From a halophilic archaeon (GTDB taxonomy: Archaea > Halobacteriota > Halobacteria > Halobacteriales > Haladaptataceae): 64,000 nt of DNA. Made by a program: the position numbers and the translations under genes. The notes beneath the pieces were generated by a model. The model did no database searches. It saw only the letters and a list, made by a program, of their open reading frames with translations, and was not told where the DNA came from. The stretch is taken from the NCBI GenBank assembly GCA_003298465.1, contig QNGA01000001.1, positions 744,001 through 808,000 on the forward strand, in the 5' to 3' direction. How positions within the stretch are numbered: the first letter of the stretch is position 1; the number at the start of each line of letters is the position of its first letter. Positions 27,257 to 35,476 of this stretch are shown here, one piece after another.

Positions 27257-28294
27257 TCACTTCTCTGCACCCGTTCCGGGTCGGTCGAGGCCCGCGAGTT
27301 CGACGTCGCCCTCGGGCATCGGGACGCCGTCGTAGGGGTCCTCGGCGAGCAGCAGGGAGCCGTCGAGGTCGGCGTAGTCGAGCAGCGGCGCGAGGTGGGC
27401 GGCGGCCGCCATGCTCGCGTTGCTCTCTATCATGCACCCCAGCATCACCTCCAGTCCCTCGGCGCGCGCGGCGTGAATCATCCGCATCGCCTCGCGGAGG
27501 CCGCCGCATTTCATCAGCTTGAGGTTGGCGATGTCGGCCGTGCCCGCCACCTCGGCCACGTCGCCGAGGGTGACGCAGGACTCGTCGGCCGCGATGGGGA
27601 GCGCGGCGCGCTCGCGGACGAACGCCATCCCGTCGGGGTTCTCCGCCGGCACCGGTTGTTCGACGAACTCCACGTCGTACGCTTCGAGCGCGTCTATCTT
27701 GCGGACCGCCTCGCGCGGCGACCACGCCTCGTTCGCGTCGACGCGGACCGTCGCGTCCGGCGCGGCGTCCCGGACCGCGCCGATTATCTCCTCGTCGCGG
27801 TCCGTGCCGACCTTCACCTTCAGCGTGGCGTAGCCCGCGGCGACCGCCTCCTCCGTCTTCTCGCGCATCACGTCGGTGTCGTCGATGCCGATGGTGAACG
27901 AGGTCTGGACCGTCTCGTCGGGGTCCAGCCCCCAGTAGCGGTACAGCGGCAGGTCGGCGCGCTTGGCGACGAGGTCGTGGAGCGCGATGCTCACCGCACA
28001 GCGCGCGGCGGGGTTGCGCGCGACCGTCTCGCGCATCCGGCGCTCGATGCGCTCTAGCTGGTGGGGATCGCCCACGTCCTCGACGACGGCGAGCAGGTCC
28101 GGCAGCACCGCCTCCACCGTGTCGGCCGTCTCGCCGTAATGCGTGGACGGTGCGGCCCCGCCGACGCCGACCGTGCCGTCTGCGTCCTCGATTCGAACGA
28201 CGACGTTCTCGGCGGTGGTCTGGGTGCCCCGGGAGATGGTGAACGCGTGTTCGAGCGGCAGGGACAGGCGCTCGAACTCGGTCGCGAGGCTCAC
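27257..28294 (-). CDS. dgcA: enolase-superfamily epimerase, DgcA-like (N-acyl-glutamate racemase) / dipeptide epimerase family
   Basis: A 345-residue mandelate-racemase/muconate-lactonising-type protein. The barrel carries the paired lysines LKVKVG, the three metal ligands in RVDANEAW, FVEQPVP and IAADESC, and the opposite-face Lys in NLKLMKCGG. By sequence alone it would be called an L-Ala-D/L-Glu epimerase. The gene directly overlaps a DUF1611 gene (GTGA), the arrangement described for the D-glutamate catabolic pair dgcN-dgcA in marine bacteria and haloarchaea, where DgcA racemises N-acetyl-D-glutamate. I favour that assignment from context. Confidence 0.78.
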   Translation of the reverse strand: MSLATEFERLSLPLEHAFTISRGTQTTAENVVVRIEDADGTVGVGGAAPSTHYGETADTVEAVLPDLLAVVEDVGDPHQLERIERRMRETVARNPAARCAVSIALHDLVAKRADLPLYRYWGLDPDETVQTSFTIGIDDTDVMREKTEEAVAAGYATLKVKVGTDRDEEIIGAVRDAAPDATVRVDANEAWSPREAVRKIDALEAYDVEFVEQPVPAENPDGMAFVRERAALPIAADESCVTLGDVAEVAGTADIANLKLMKCGGLREAMRMIHAARAEGLEVMLGCMIESNASMAAAAHLAPLLDYADLDGSLLLAEDPYDGVPMPEGDVELAGLDRPGTGAEK

Positions 28295-29304
28295 AGTATC
28301 GCCTCCAGCACCTCGTCGGCGTCGAAACGGATGGGGTCGGTCGCGGGCGCGTCGAGTTCGGACTCGAACCCCTCGACCGCCTCGCGCGCCGCCTCGTCGC
28401 TCCCGAGGTCGGCGGTGTTCAGCATCCCACCGACGACTTCGGTCTCGTGGACCGGGCGAGCGAGGTCCTCGTAGAGGTCGACGTACTCCGGAATCGGCGG
28501 GAGGTCGAAGCTCTCGTAGCCGTGGACGACCTCGCGGCCGGCCTCGTGACAGAGGACGAGCGAGTCCGCCATCGAACCGTGGAGGATGCCGCAGGTCACC
28601 GCGGAGTAGGCGGGGTGGACGATGCTGCCCTGTCCCTCCACGAAGAGGTAGTCGTGCTCGTCGCCCGTCTCCACGATCATCTCCTCGACCGCGCCCGCGG
28701 TGAAGTCGCTGACCACGCGGTCGACGGGGTTGCCCCAGCCCTCTATCATGATGCCGGTCTGGCCCGTCGGGACGAACCCGGCGTCGACGCCGCGCTCGCG
28801 GGCGGCCTCGACCAGCTCCAGCGTCGCCGTCATCTTCCCGACCGAGCAGTCGGTCCCGACCGTCAGGACGACCTCGGCGTCCACGTCCGCCGCCACGCCG
28901 TCGCTGACCGAGAGGTCCTCGTGGGGTTTGCGCACGTCCCGGAGGTCGCAGTCGTGGCGCTCGGCGAGCGCGGCGAACTCCTCGTCGTCTTCGAGGAAGT
29001 AGTGGAGCCCCGAGATGACGTCGCAACCGCGCTCCAGCGCGGTCGTCACGTCCGGTCGCCACGACTCGTCGAAGCCGCCGCCGATGGGGGCGATGCCGAT
29101 GACGAGCGCGTCGACCTCTGGAACGTCGTCCATCCCGGCGACGATGGGCGCGTCCTGGACGTCCGGCACGTGGTCGGCGACGCGCTCGCCGGCCCGGTCG
29201 CGGTCGAGCACGGCGGCCACGTCGTAGTCGGCGTACCGGAGGATGCCGACCGCGGTCTTCGCCCGGTCGGGGAACTTCTCGTGAGCGAGTACTGCTACTT
29301 GCAT
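28291..29304 (-). CDS. dgcN: DUF1611 family protein, DgcN-like D-glutamate N-acetyltransferase
   Basis: A 337-residue protein of the DUF1611 family. The N-terminal Rossmann-like part (about 1-130) ends before a P-loop NTPase-like part with GTDCSVGKM at about 150-158, followed by FVPTGQTGIMIEGWG and VEGQGSIVHPAYS. It overlaps the enolase-superfamily gene by 4 nt. In published work on D-glutamate use, DgcN acetylates D-glutamate before DgcA racemises it; haloarchaea were reported to carry the pair. The start MQVAVLAHEKF is supported by a TATA box 28 nt upstream. The enzymatic call is knowledge of the family plus operon context. Confidence 0.78.
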   Translation of the reverse strand: MQVAVLAHEKFPDRAKTAVGILRYADYDVAAVLDRDRAGERVADHVPDVQDAPIVAGMDDVPEVDALVIGIAPIGGGFDESWRPDVTTALERGCDVISGLHYFLEDDEEFAALAERHDCDLRDVRKPHEDLSVSDGVAADVDAEVVLTVGTDCSVGKMTATLELVEAARERGVDAGFVPTGQTGIMIEGWGNPVDRVVSDFTAGAVEEMIVETGDEHDYLFVEGQGSIVHPAYSAVTCGILHGSMADSLVLCHEAGREVVHGYESFDLPPIPEYVDLYEDLARPVHETEVVGGMLNTADLGSDEAAREAVEGFESELDAPATDPIRFDADEVLEAIL

Positions 29305-29327
29305 GCGCGGCAGGTGGTCCCACGGTA

Positions 29328-29335
29328 GCTTAAAG
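29328..29335 (-). promoter_or_regulatory. TATA box of the dgcN-dgcA operon
   Basis: Reads CTTTAAGC on the minus strand, 28 nt before the ATG at 29304, and excludes the longer frame from 29385. Confidence 0.55.
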
Positions 29336-29440
29336 GCGTCTCTCCCGGCAGCGTGCTGGTTAGCAGTTCGAGGGGTTGCGGGCAACTGCCGACGACCGCT
29401 GTCGTAACACGTATTCCGGAGCGCGTCGAACGAAAGGACT

Positions 29441-30814
29441 ATGATAGGTATCGTCGGCGGGGGAATCGCCGGACTGAGCGCCGCCTACCGCCTCCAACAG
29501 CAGGGGTGCGACGTGCAGGTGTTCGAGGCGAGCGACGACCTCGGCGGTCTCGCCGCGACCTACGAGACGGACGGCGACCGCATCGAGAAGTTCTACCACC
29601 ACCTCTCGAAGTCCGAGGAGACCATCGTCGACCTCATCGAGGAACTCGGTCTCGGCGACGACCTGCGCTGGCCCATCGGCAAGAACGCCTACTACGTCGA
29701 CGGCGTCGTCCACCCGCTCGACAAGCCCTGGGAGATACTGGCGTACCCGCACATGAGCGTGTACGACAAGTTCCGGCTCACGATGCTGACCCAGGAGATA
29801 GACGTCCGCGGCGGGATTCCGAAGTTCGACACCTACGAGCGACTGGAGGACTTCGAGGACGTTCCCATCAGGGAGTTCCTGGTCGAGCACACCAGCCGGG
29901 GGGTCTACGAGAACTTCTTCGAACCCCTGCTCGACGCGAAGTTCGGCTCCCGGAAGGACGACGTGAGCGCCGCGTGGCTGCTCGGTCGCATCAAGTTCCG
30001 CGGCGAGCGCGACCTGCTCCGGGGCGAACCGCTCGGCTACCTCACCGGCGGGTTCGGCCAGCTCGTCGACGCGCTCGTCGACGCGGTCGGCGAGGAGAAC
30101 ATCACGACGGGCGCTCGCGTGACCGACCTCGACGTCGCGGACGGCGAGGTGCGGTCGCTCACGGCCGAGGTGGCCGAATCGGAGAGCGAGGCCGTGCCGG
30201 CGGAAGCCGACGGCGGGGCGGCGACCGAGACCCACGACGTCGAGAGCGTCGTCGTCGCCGCGATGCCGAACGTGCTCGAATCCCTCACGGGTTACGAGTG
30301 CGAGATAGATTTCCAGGGCGCGGTCTGTGCGCTGGTGACGATGGAGGACCAGCTGACCGACACCTACTGGCTCAACATCGGCCACGACGCTCCCTTCGGC
30401 GCGCTCGTCGAACACACGAACTACATCCCGCCGGAGCGCTACGGCGGCGACCACCTGCTGTACGTCGCCAGCTACGTGCAGGACTACGAGGAGGACCTCT
30501 GGCAGATGGACGACGCGGAGATAGAGGAGCTGTGGCTGGGCCACATCGAGGAGATGTTCCCGGAGTGGGACCGCTCGCAGGTGAAGCAGTTCCGCCTCGC
30601 GCGCAACCCGCGCGCCGCGCCCGTCTACGAGCGCGGCTACCTCGACCTGGTCGTCCCCTACGACCTCTCCGAGGAGGTCGCCGACGGCGTCTACTACGCC
30701 GGCATGGCGAGCAGGGCACAGTACCCCGAGCGCAGCCTGAACGGCGGCATCGTCGCGGGCTACGAGTGCGCCGACCGCATCTCGGGCAGGAAGCGAGTCG
30801 TCAGTCCGGAGTAG
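29441..30814 (+). CDS. FAD-dependent amine-oxidase/UDP-galactopyranose-mutase-like oxidoreductase
   Basis: A 457-residue flavoprotein. The N-terminus is a Rossmann dinucleotide fold, MIGIVGGGIAGLSAAYRLQQ, followed by EASDDLGGLAATYETDGDRIEKFYHH, in which the GG doublet binds the FAD pyrophosphate. The C-terminal FAD-binding block is GVYYAGMASRAQYPERSLNGGIVAG. Related proteins include protoporphyrinogen-oxidase-like enzymes, phytoene desaturases and sugar mutases in polysaccharide clusters. The substrate cannot be told. It stands alone between divergent dgcN and convergent DUF373 genes. Confidence 0.83.
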   Translation: MIGIVGGGIAGLSAAYRLQQQGCDVQVFEASDDLGGLAATYETDGDRIEKFYHHLSKSEETIVDLIEELGLGDDLRWPIGKNAYYVDGVVHPLDKPWEILAYPHMSVYDKFRLTMLTQEIDVRGGIPKFDTYERLEDFEDVPIREFLVEHTSRGVYENFFEPLLDAKFGSRKDDVSAAWLLGRIKFRGERDLLRGEPLGYLTGGFGQLVDALVDAVGEENITTGARVTDLDVADGEVRSLTAEVAESESEAVPAEADGGAATETHDVESVVVAAMPNVLESLTGYECEIDFQGAVCALVTMEDQLTDTYWLNIGHDAPFGALVEHTNYIPPERYGGDHLLYVASYVQDYEEDLWQMDDAEIEELWLGHIEEMFPEWDRSQVKQFRLARNPRAAPVYERGYLDLVVPYDLSEEVADGVYYAGMASRAQYPERSLNGGIVAGYECADRISGRKRVVSPE

Positions 30815-30862
30815 CGCCCTCGCCGCGGTCGGTTCGGGGTCCGTCGACGGAACGACGCCGAC

Positions 30863-32008
30863 CTACTCCACGAGTTCCTCTTCGAGCGTGGTGTCGCTGA
30901 CGTACGACGCCACGCGGACGCCGACGAGGCTGACGAACACGCCGAGGACGACGTACACCGCCAGCCGCGTCCCGGGGTCGAGCGGGAACTCCGGGACGGT
31001 CGTCTGCCCGATCTCCAGGTGGGGGACGACGACGGGGTCGATGAGCCCCTGGCTCTGGAGGAAGTACGCCGAGAACCCGCGGACGACGAGGCCGACCGCC
31101 AGCACCCCGAACGGGAGGTTGAGGTAGGAGTTGCTCACGCGGTCGTTTCGGATGGCCTCGTCGAGCAGGCGACCGGTGCTGGCGGCGAGCGCGGCCACCG
31201 CGAGCCACGGCACGGCCTCGAAGACGAACCCCATCGCCGGCATCAGGTAGCCCTCGCCCGCGCCGAACGACGGCGACGACACCCGCAGCGCGCCGGCGAA
31301 CACGCCGATGAACGACAGGCCCGCGGCGACGACGTAGGTGACGATGGAGACCCGCCCGGAGTAGAGCGCGTCGCGGGCCTCCGCCGGCATGTCGCGGAGG
31401 TAATCGCCGATGGCCAGTCCCTTGTAGAGGACGAACAGGCCGATGACGGTCGTGATGGCCGACGTGGCGATGGCGGGTCCCGTCAGCATCAGCAGGATGG
31501 GAAAGACGATGAGCGCGATGCCGGTGGGGACGAGCACGGTCTGGCGGAGTTCCTCGTCGGCGAGGAACTGCTTGAGCAGGTAGTACGTCGACTCGATGTC
31601 GCGGGCCTGCCGGACGACGACGCGGTCGACGGCGTCGACCTGCACGCGACTCTCGACGATGGGGACGAGGCGTTCGTCCTCGGCGCTGTCGATGACGATG
31701 ACGGCCGAGTCCGGCCCGTACTCGGCGACGAGTTCGTCCATCTGCGTGGCGACCGCTCGGTCGGCACCGACGCGCGTCTCGGCGGTGCCGGAGATGACCG
31801 CGACCGTGGTCTCCTCGTCGCCGTCCCGCAAGTTACGAGCGACCCGGAGCGTCTCGAGCAGGCAGTTGACGCTGGAGTCCTCCGGGTCCGCGAGTCCGAC
31901 TTCGGTGACGAGCGACCGGACCGCCTCCCAACCGGCGACCGGCATCGTCAGTCCCGTCTTGCGTCCGATGTCGTCGTTGCGGTCGACGCACACGACCAGC
32001 GTGCTCAT
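30863..32008 (-). CDS. DUF373 family membrane protein
   Basis: A 381-residue protein. The first 140 residues form a soluble alpha/beta domain (STLVVCVDRNDDIG, TTVAVISGTAETRVG, SAVIVIDSAEDERLVPIVES). The rest contains about seven to eight transmembrane helices, for example TVLVPTGIALIVFPILLML and YVVAAGLSFIGVFAGAL. The soluble-plus-membrane design and the opening VVCVDRNDDIG match DUF373, found across Euryarchaeota. Function unknown. A TATA-like CATTTTTATCC lies about 28 nt before the ATG, so the start at 32008 is preferred over 32050. Confidence 0.85.
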   Translation of the reverse strand: MSTLVVCVDRNDDIGRKTGLTMPVAGWEAVRSLVTEVGLADPEDSSVNCLLETLRVARNLRDGDEETTVAVISGTAETRVGADRAVATQMDELVAEYGPDSAVIVIDSAEDERLVPIVESRVQVDAVDRVVVRQARDIESTYYLLKQFLADEELRQTVLVPTGIALIVFPILLMLTGPAIATSAITTVIGLFVLYKGLAIGDYLRDMPAEARDALYSGRVSIVTYVVAAGLSFIGVFAGALRVSSPSFGAGEGYLMPAMGFVFEAVPWLAVAALAASTGRLLDEAIRNDRVSNSYLNLPFGVLAVGLVVRGFSAYFLQSQGLIDPVVVPHLEIGQTTVPEFPLDPGTRLAVYVVLGVFVSLVGVRVASYVSDTTLEEELVE

Positions 32009-32172
32009 TCGGTGTTCGAACCCAGACGGTCGGGGGATAAAAATGTCCACGGTGCTGGCAGTCGCGACGCGAAACGACGGGACGTGAATCGGCGCTAGTC
32101 CGTCTCGGCCCGTCGACGGGTCGGCGCGAAGCGATTTGTACCTGGTGCTCGTACGTAGTCCGGGAGTTCCAG

Positions 32173-32331
32173 ATGCCGACGTGCAAACACTGTGGCAGGG
32201 AGTTTACGGCCGAGGACCTGGTGCGCCACGAACGCGGCCGACTCGTCATCGTCCACTGTCCCGACTGCAAACACGTCGTCGGGACGTACGACCGCCACAG
32301 CGGACCGCCGCGGACCGACCGACGACGGTAG
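32173..32331 (+). CDS. 52-residue CxxC zinc-binding micro-protein
   Basis: Shorter than usual gene cut-offs. ATG 32173 gives MPTCKHCGREFTAEDL with a first CxxC, then HCPDCKHVVGTYDRH with the second CxxC, and a basic tail PPRTDRRR. The pattern of two CxxC knuckles 25 residues apart fits a zinc ribbon. An AT-rich GATTTGTA lies about 35 nt upstream. Such micro-proteins are abundant in haloarchaea and several affect stress or biofilm traits in Haloferax, but this one has no known role. Confidence 0.65.
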   Translation: MPTCKHCGREFTAEDLVRHERGRLVIVHCPDCKHVVGTYDRHSGPPRTDRRR

Positions 32332-32379
32332 CCGAGGGCACCGTCGGGACGGCCGACCGACGCGAGCGGGGTCGGTCGG

Positions 32380-32778
32380 CTATCCGCTGGTGACGACGCG
32401 GTCCGGCCGTATCTTGATGAGAACGCGGGCCCCGCGCTCCTCGCCGAGATTCGGATACTCCTCCCGGCCCATGTACCGCTGCGCGAGTTCGTTGATGTGC
32501 TCTACCGCCCCGTCCTCGGTCACCTCGTCGACTTCCCCCCGGACGGAGACGTAGCGATAGGGGTCCTCGGGGTCGAACACCGAGATGCCCACCTTCGGAT
32601 TCTGCCGAACGTTCCGTTCCTTCTGGCGACCGCGGGCGGTGTTGACGAGCACGTGGTCGCCGTCGTAGTCCACCCACACCGGCGTCACCTGCGGCGTCCC
32701 GTCCGGCATGACGGTGGCGAAGTTACCGAACGACTTCCGCTCGAACAGGTCGTGGAAGGACTCGGGAATCGTCTCCAT
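32380..32778 (-). CDS. PPOX-class (pyridoxamine 5'-phosphate oxidase-like) flavin/F420-dependent protein
   Basis: A 132-residue split-barrel protein. The core is GNFATVMPDGTPQVTPVWVDYDGDHVLVNTARGRQKERNV, the usual cofactor-binding sheet of the PPOX family, then DPYRYVSVRGEVDEVTEDG. Archaeal members of this short class commonly use F420 or FMN as oxidoreductases. It is divergent from an HTH regulator with a 151-bp gap containing an imperfect palindrome, which suggests local regulation. The exact substrate is unknown. Confidence 0.85.
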   Translation of the reverse strand: METIPESFHDLFERKSFGNFATVMPDGTPQVTPVWVDYDGDHVLVNTARGRQKERNVRQNPKVGISVFDPEDPYRYVSVRGEVDEVTEDGAVEHINELAQRYMGREEYPNLGEERGARVLIKIRPDRVVTSG

Positions 32779-32843
32779 ACGTCCCCAACGACGCCTTCCC
32801 TGGAGAAGTTTTCCGCCGGGCTATCGCCTCCCCGGCAGTCGAT

Positions 32844-32858
32844 GGTGATATTAACACC
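32844..32858. promoter_or_regulatory. 15-bp imperfect palindrome in divergent promoter region
   Basis: GGTGATATTAACACC pairs at all but one symmetric position around T32851. It lies between the divergent PPOX gene and HTH gene, about 40 bp before the latter's TATA-like box, and is a candidate binding site for that regulator. Confidence 0.4.
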
Positions 32859-32898
32859 CTAAAGGACTCCATGTTGTTTGGATGCCCATATAGCCAAC

Positions 32899-32905
32899 AT
32901 TTACC
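32899..32905 (+). promoter_or_regulatory. TATA-like box of the small HTH gene
   Basis: ATTTACC centred about 28 nt before the ATG at 32930. Confidence 0.45.
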
Positions 32906-32929
32906 ACTTCGCTCGGGAGCAGAGGAAAC

Positions 32930-33193
32930 ATGAGCACGACGACGACCAACGACTCTACCGAAAGCTCCCCCGATTTCCGCGAGCGTCTCCGCGAACTCCC
33001 CCCGAGCGCGAAACTGGTCGCCAAGGTCCTGGAGACCGACGCGCCGCTCACGCAGGGCGAACTCGCGGAGGAGTCGCTGCTCCCCGACCGCACCGTCCGC
33101 TACGCGCTGAACCGCCTCGAAGAAGTGGACCTCGTCACCTCCCGCCACAGTTTCCGCGACGCGCGCAAGCAGGTCTACATCCTCGACGACTGA
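32930..33193 (+). CDS. small MarR/ArsR-like winged-helix regulator
   Basis: An 87-residue single-domain DNA-binding protein. After a Thr/Ser-rich lead, the winged helix is LPPSAKLVAKVLETDAPL, then the recognition region LLPDRTVRYALNRLEEVDLV and a wing RHSFRDARKQVYILDD. It is the minimal size for a wHTH and would work as a dimer. Divergent from the PPOX gene with a shared control region. Haloarchaea carry several closely similar small regulators; targets are unknown. Confidence 0.85.
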   Translation: MSTTTTNDSTESSPDFRERLRELPPSAKLVAKVLETDAPLTQGELAEESLLPDRTVRYALNRLEEVDLVTSRHSFRDARKQVYILDD

Positions 33194-33242
33194 CCGTCCG
33201 CCCTCCGACCGACTTTTTGCTCCCGCCGACCTGACCCCGGCT

Positions 33243-34040
33243 ATGGAGACGATTCCGGTTCCGACGGGGACGTACGCACCGGGCGGAACGACGAACGCCT
33301 ACCTCGTCGAGAACGCGCTCGTCGACCCGGCCGGTCGCACCGACGACCTGGACCGCGCCGTCGCGGACAGCGAGGTCGACCACGTGCTCGTCACGCACGC
33401 CCACCCGGACCACGTCGGCGGCGTCGCCCACTACGCCGACGCCTGCGACGCGACCGTCTGGGCGCAGGCCGGCCGCGAGCGGCGGTTCGCCGACGCCACC
33501 GGAGTCGACCCGGACCGGACGTTCCGCGACGGTACGCGGGTCGGTCCCCTCTCGGTCGTCGAGACGCCCGGTCACGCTCCGGACCACGTCGCGCTCCAGT
33601 ACGACGACGCCGTGCTCACCGGCGACCTGGTGGTCGCCGAGGGGAGCGTCGTCGTCGCGGGGAAGCGCCCGGCCTCGGACGACGACCACGCCGCGGCGGG
33701 CGACGGCGACCTGCGCGCGTACCTCACGTCGCTCCGGCGGCTGTACGCCCGGAACCCTCGCGTGCTCTATCCGGGTCACGGTCCCGCCATCGACGACCCG
33801 CGCGCGCAACTCCGGCGGCTGCTCGACCACCGCCTCGCCCGGGAGGCCCGGGTGCGCGACGCCGTCTACGGTGGCGCGCGGACGCTCGCGGAGGTGACCG
33901 ACGCGGCGTACGACAAGGACCTCGCCGGCGTCCGCGGACTGGCGGAGGCGACCGTGGCCGCACACCTGGAGAAACTCGACGTGGAGGGAAGCGTCGCGTG
34001 GGACGGCCGACGCGCCGTCCCGGCGGATGGCAAACGGTAA
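33243..34040 (+). CDS. MBL-fold metallo-hydrolase
   Basis: A 265-residue metallo-beta-lactamase-fold hydrolase. The metal motif HxHxDH is in VTHAHPDHVGGV (about residues 55-61), the second His in TPGHAPDHVALQY, the bridging Asp in VLTGDLVVAEG, and the last His in LYPGHGPAI. The C-terminal 70 residues form a helical winged domain (ARVRDAVYGGARTLAEVTDAAY), as in LACTB2-like and quorum-lactonase-like members. The substrate is unknown. It follows the HTH gene by 50 bp on the same strand. Confidence 0.88.
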   Translation: METIPVPTGTYAPGGTTNAYLVENALVDPAGRTDDLDRAVADSEVDHVLVTHAHPDHVGGVAHYADACDATVWAQAGRERRFADATGVDPDRTFRDGTRVGPLSVVETPGHAPDHVALQYDDAVLTGDLVVAEGSVVVAGKRPASDDDHAAAGDGDLRAYLTSLRRLYARNPRVLYPGHGPAIDDPRAQLRRLLDHRLAREARVRDAVYGGARTLAEVTDAAYDKDLAGVRGLAEATVAAHLEKLDVEGSVAWDGRRAVPADGKR

Positions 34041-34066
34041 CCGCGGGGAGCGAGTAGGTAGAACCG

Positions 34067-34336
34067 ATGAGCGAACGCGTCGTCTCCGGTCGCCCCATCT
34101 TCCTCGCCGCCGCGGCGACGGTCGTCCTGGCGACCGGCGGACTGGGTTTCGTCGTCGGCACGACCGGCCAGGAGCGCGGCCGGTCGATGGACCTGCTGGT
34201 AACGCAGTTCCAGATGTCGCCGCTGTCGATGGCGTTGTTCGGGATGGTGCTCACGACGGTCGTCCTCGCGGCGCTGTTCGGCCTCGTCTCGGTCGTGTCG
34301 CGGTACGACGAGGCCGCGGGCGGGTCGACGCGATAG
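34067..34336 (+). CDS. small two-helix membrane protein (DUF7520 / cox-cluster-like)
   Basis: An 89-residue protein beginning MSERVVSGRPIFLAAAA with a first helix to residue 28 (ATVVLATGGLGFVVG), then a hydrophilic loop, then a second helix (LSMALFGMVLTTVVLAALFGLVS). The SERVVSGR start is one I recall from short haloarchaeal proteins labelled cox cluster protein, usually near terminal-oxidase genes, but no oxidase genes are present here. It begins 26 bp after the MBL gene. Function unknown. Confidence 0.65.
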   Translation: MSERVVSGRPIFLAAAATVVLATGGLGFVVGTTGQERGRSMDLLVTQFQMSPLSMALFGMVLTTVVLAALFGLVSVVSRYDEAAGGSTR

Positions 34337-34388
34337 GCTCGGGTCGGGAACCGCGAGAACTTTCCGACCGCGCCGGCTACCCCCGCCC

Positions 34389-34895
34389 GTGAGCGCCGAC
34401 GACAGGCGCGTCGAGGTGTACCCCGGCAAGGAGGCCGTCGTGGAGTTCGACCCGGGGCTGACCTTCGACTGCGTCTCGGAGTGTACGTGGTGCTGTCACC
34501 ACGGCGTCCTCGTGTACGACCGCGAGTTCCTCGAACTGACAGAGCGGGCGAACCTGAACGAGGCGACCACCCAGTTCCGCGGCGAGGACTTCGTGGTTCG
34601 CGAGGAGAAGGACCACGACCACACCGGCGAGGACGGCCGGGCCTGCTACTTCCTCCGCGAGGACGGCCTCTGCGAACTCCACGCCGAAGACGACTGGAAG
34701 CCGGCGCGCTGTTCGGTGTTCCCGCTCTCGGTGCGCGCCGAGGCGGGCGACATTCACGTCTCCGTCCGAGAGTCGGCCCGGGAGCACTGCGAGGGGATGA
34801 ACGTCGGCGACCGGAAGGTCGTCGACAACCTGGCGGCGTTCCTCCCCGAGTACCTCTGGGACCTCGACGACCCCGACTCGGAGCGAGAGCTGTAG
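34389..34895 (+). CDS. YkgJ-family Cys-cluster protein
   Basis: A 168-residue protein of the CxxCxxCC family (PF03692). The N-terminal cluster reads CVSECTWCC (about residues 28-36). Further cysteines follow in RACYFLREDGLCELH and ARCSVFP, completing the pattern thought to hold zinc or an iron-sulfur centre. The GTG at 34389 is the start. Function of the family is poorly known; roles in metal binding or modification have been proposed. It is convergent with the thioesterase gene 11 bp away. Confidence 0.85.
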   Translation: MSADDRRVEVYPGKEAVVEFDPGLTFDCVSECTWCCHHGVLVYDREFLELTERANLNEATTQFRGEDFVVREEKDHDHTGEDGRACYFLREDGLCELHAEDDWKPARCSVFPLSVRAEAGDIHVSVRESAREHCEGMNVGDRKVVDNLAAFLPEYLWDLDDPDSEREL

Positions 34896-34906
34896 CGGTC
34901 GGGCGG

Positions 34907-35356
34907 TCAGGAACGAGAGTGGGGGTCGGCCTCGACGGCGGCCTCCCGCAGTTCGGTCTCGCGGTCGGTTTCGACGGTGAACTCGGGGACCGGCGTCGGT
35001 TTCCCGTCGTCGTCGACCGCGACGTAGACGAAGTGCGACTCGGTGGTCTTCTCGCGCTCGCCGGTCCGGGGTTCCTCCCGGAAGGCGCTCAGGCGGACCT
35101 TTACGCTCGTCCGCCCGGCGTCGTAGACGTACGACTCGATGACGGTCGTGTCGCCGACCGGGATGGGCCGCTGGAAGTCCATGTGGTCGACGCTGGCGGT
35201 GACGCAGGTCTCGCCCGCGAAGCGCATCGCCGACATCGCGCCGATCTCGTCCATCCACTTCATCACGATGCCGCCGTGGGCCGTCTCGTAGTTGTTCGCG
35301 TGGTTCGGCTGTACGCGCTCGCGGTTCTCGATGTACGTGTCCATCAGCGTCGCCAT
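34907..35356 (-). CDS. acyl-CoA thioesterase (hotdog fold, BACH/YciA type)
   Basis: A 149-residue hotdog-fold thioesterase that hydrolyses acyl-CoA. The catalytic helix region NHANNYETAHGGIVMKWMDEIGAM holds the usual Asn and Asp, and FQRPIPVGDTTVIESYVYDAGRTS with TESHFVYVAVDDDGKPTPVP completes the fold. One domain per chain; the active form is an oligomer. Archaea make isoprenoid lipids, so the physiological acyl-CoA is not obvious; fatty-acid or branched-chain acyl-CoA turnover is possible. Confidence 0.88.
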   Translation of the reverse strand: MATLMDTYIENRERVQPNHANNYETAHGGIVMKWMDEIGAMSAMRFAGETCVTASVDHMDFQRPIPVGDTTVIESYVYDAGRTSVKVRLSAFREEPRTGEREKTTESHFVYVAVDDDGKPTPVPEFTVETDRETELREAAVEADPHSRS

Positions 35357-35476
35357 GCCTGACGTTGGTCGCGGGAGGCGTTAGCCGTTTCCGGCCACTG
35401 CGACTTCGCGGAAACTATCGAACGCCTTTCAAAAATAGTAGTATCGTCGTCGTCGTACCCCGTCTGGAACCTCTCG

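Noticed and set aside
31019..32098. 359-codon plus frame antisense to DUF373
   Set aside because: His/Arg/Asp-rich shadow of the real minus-strand gene.
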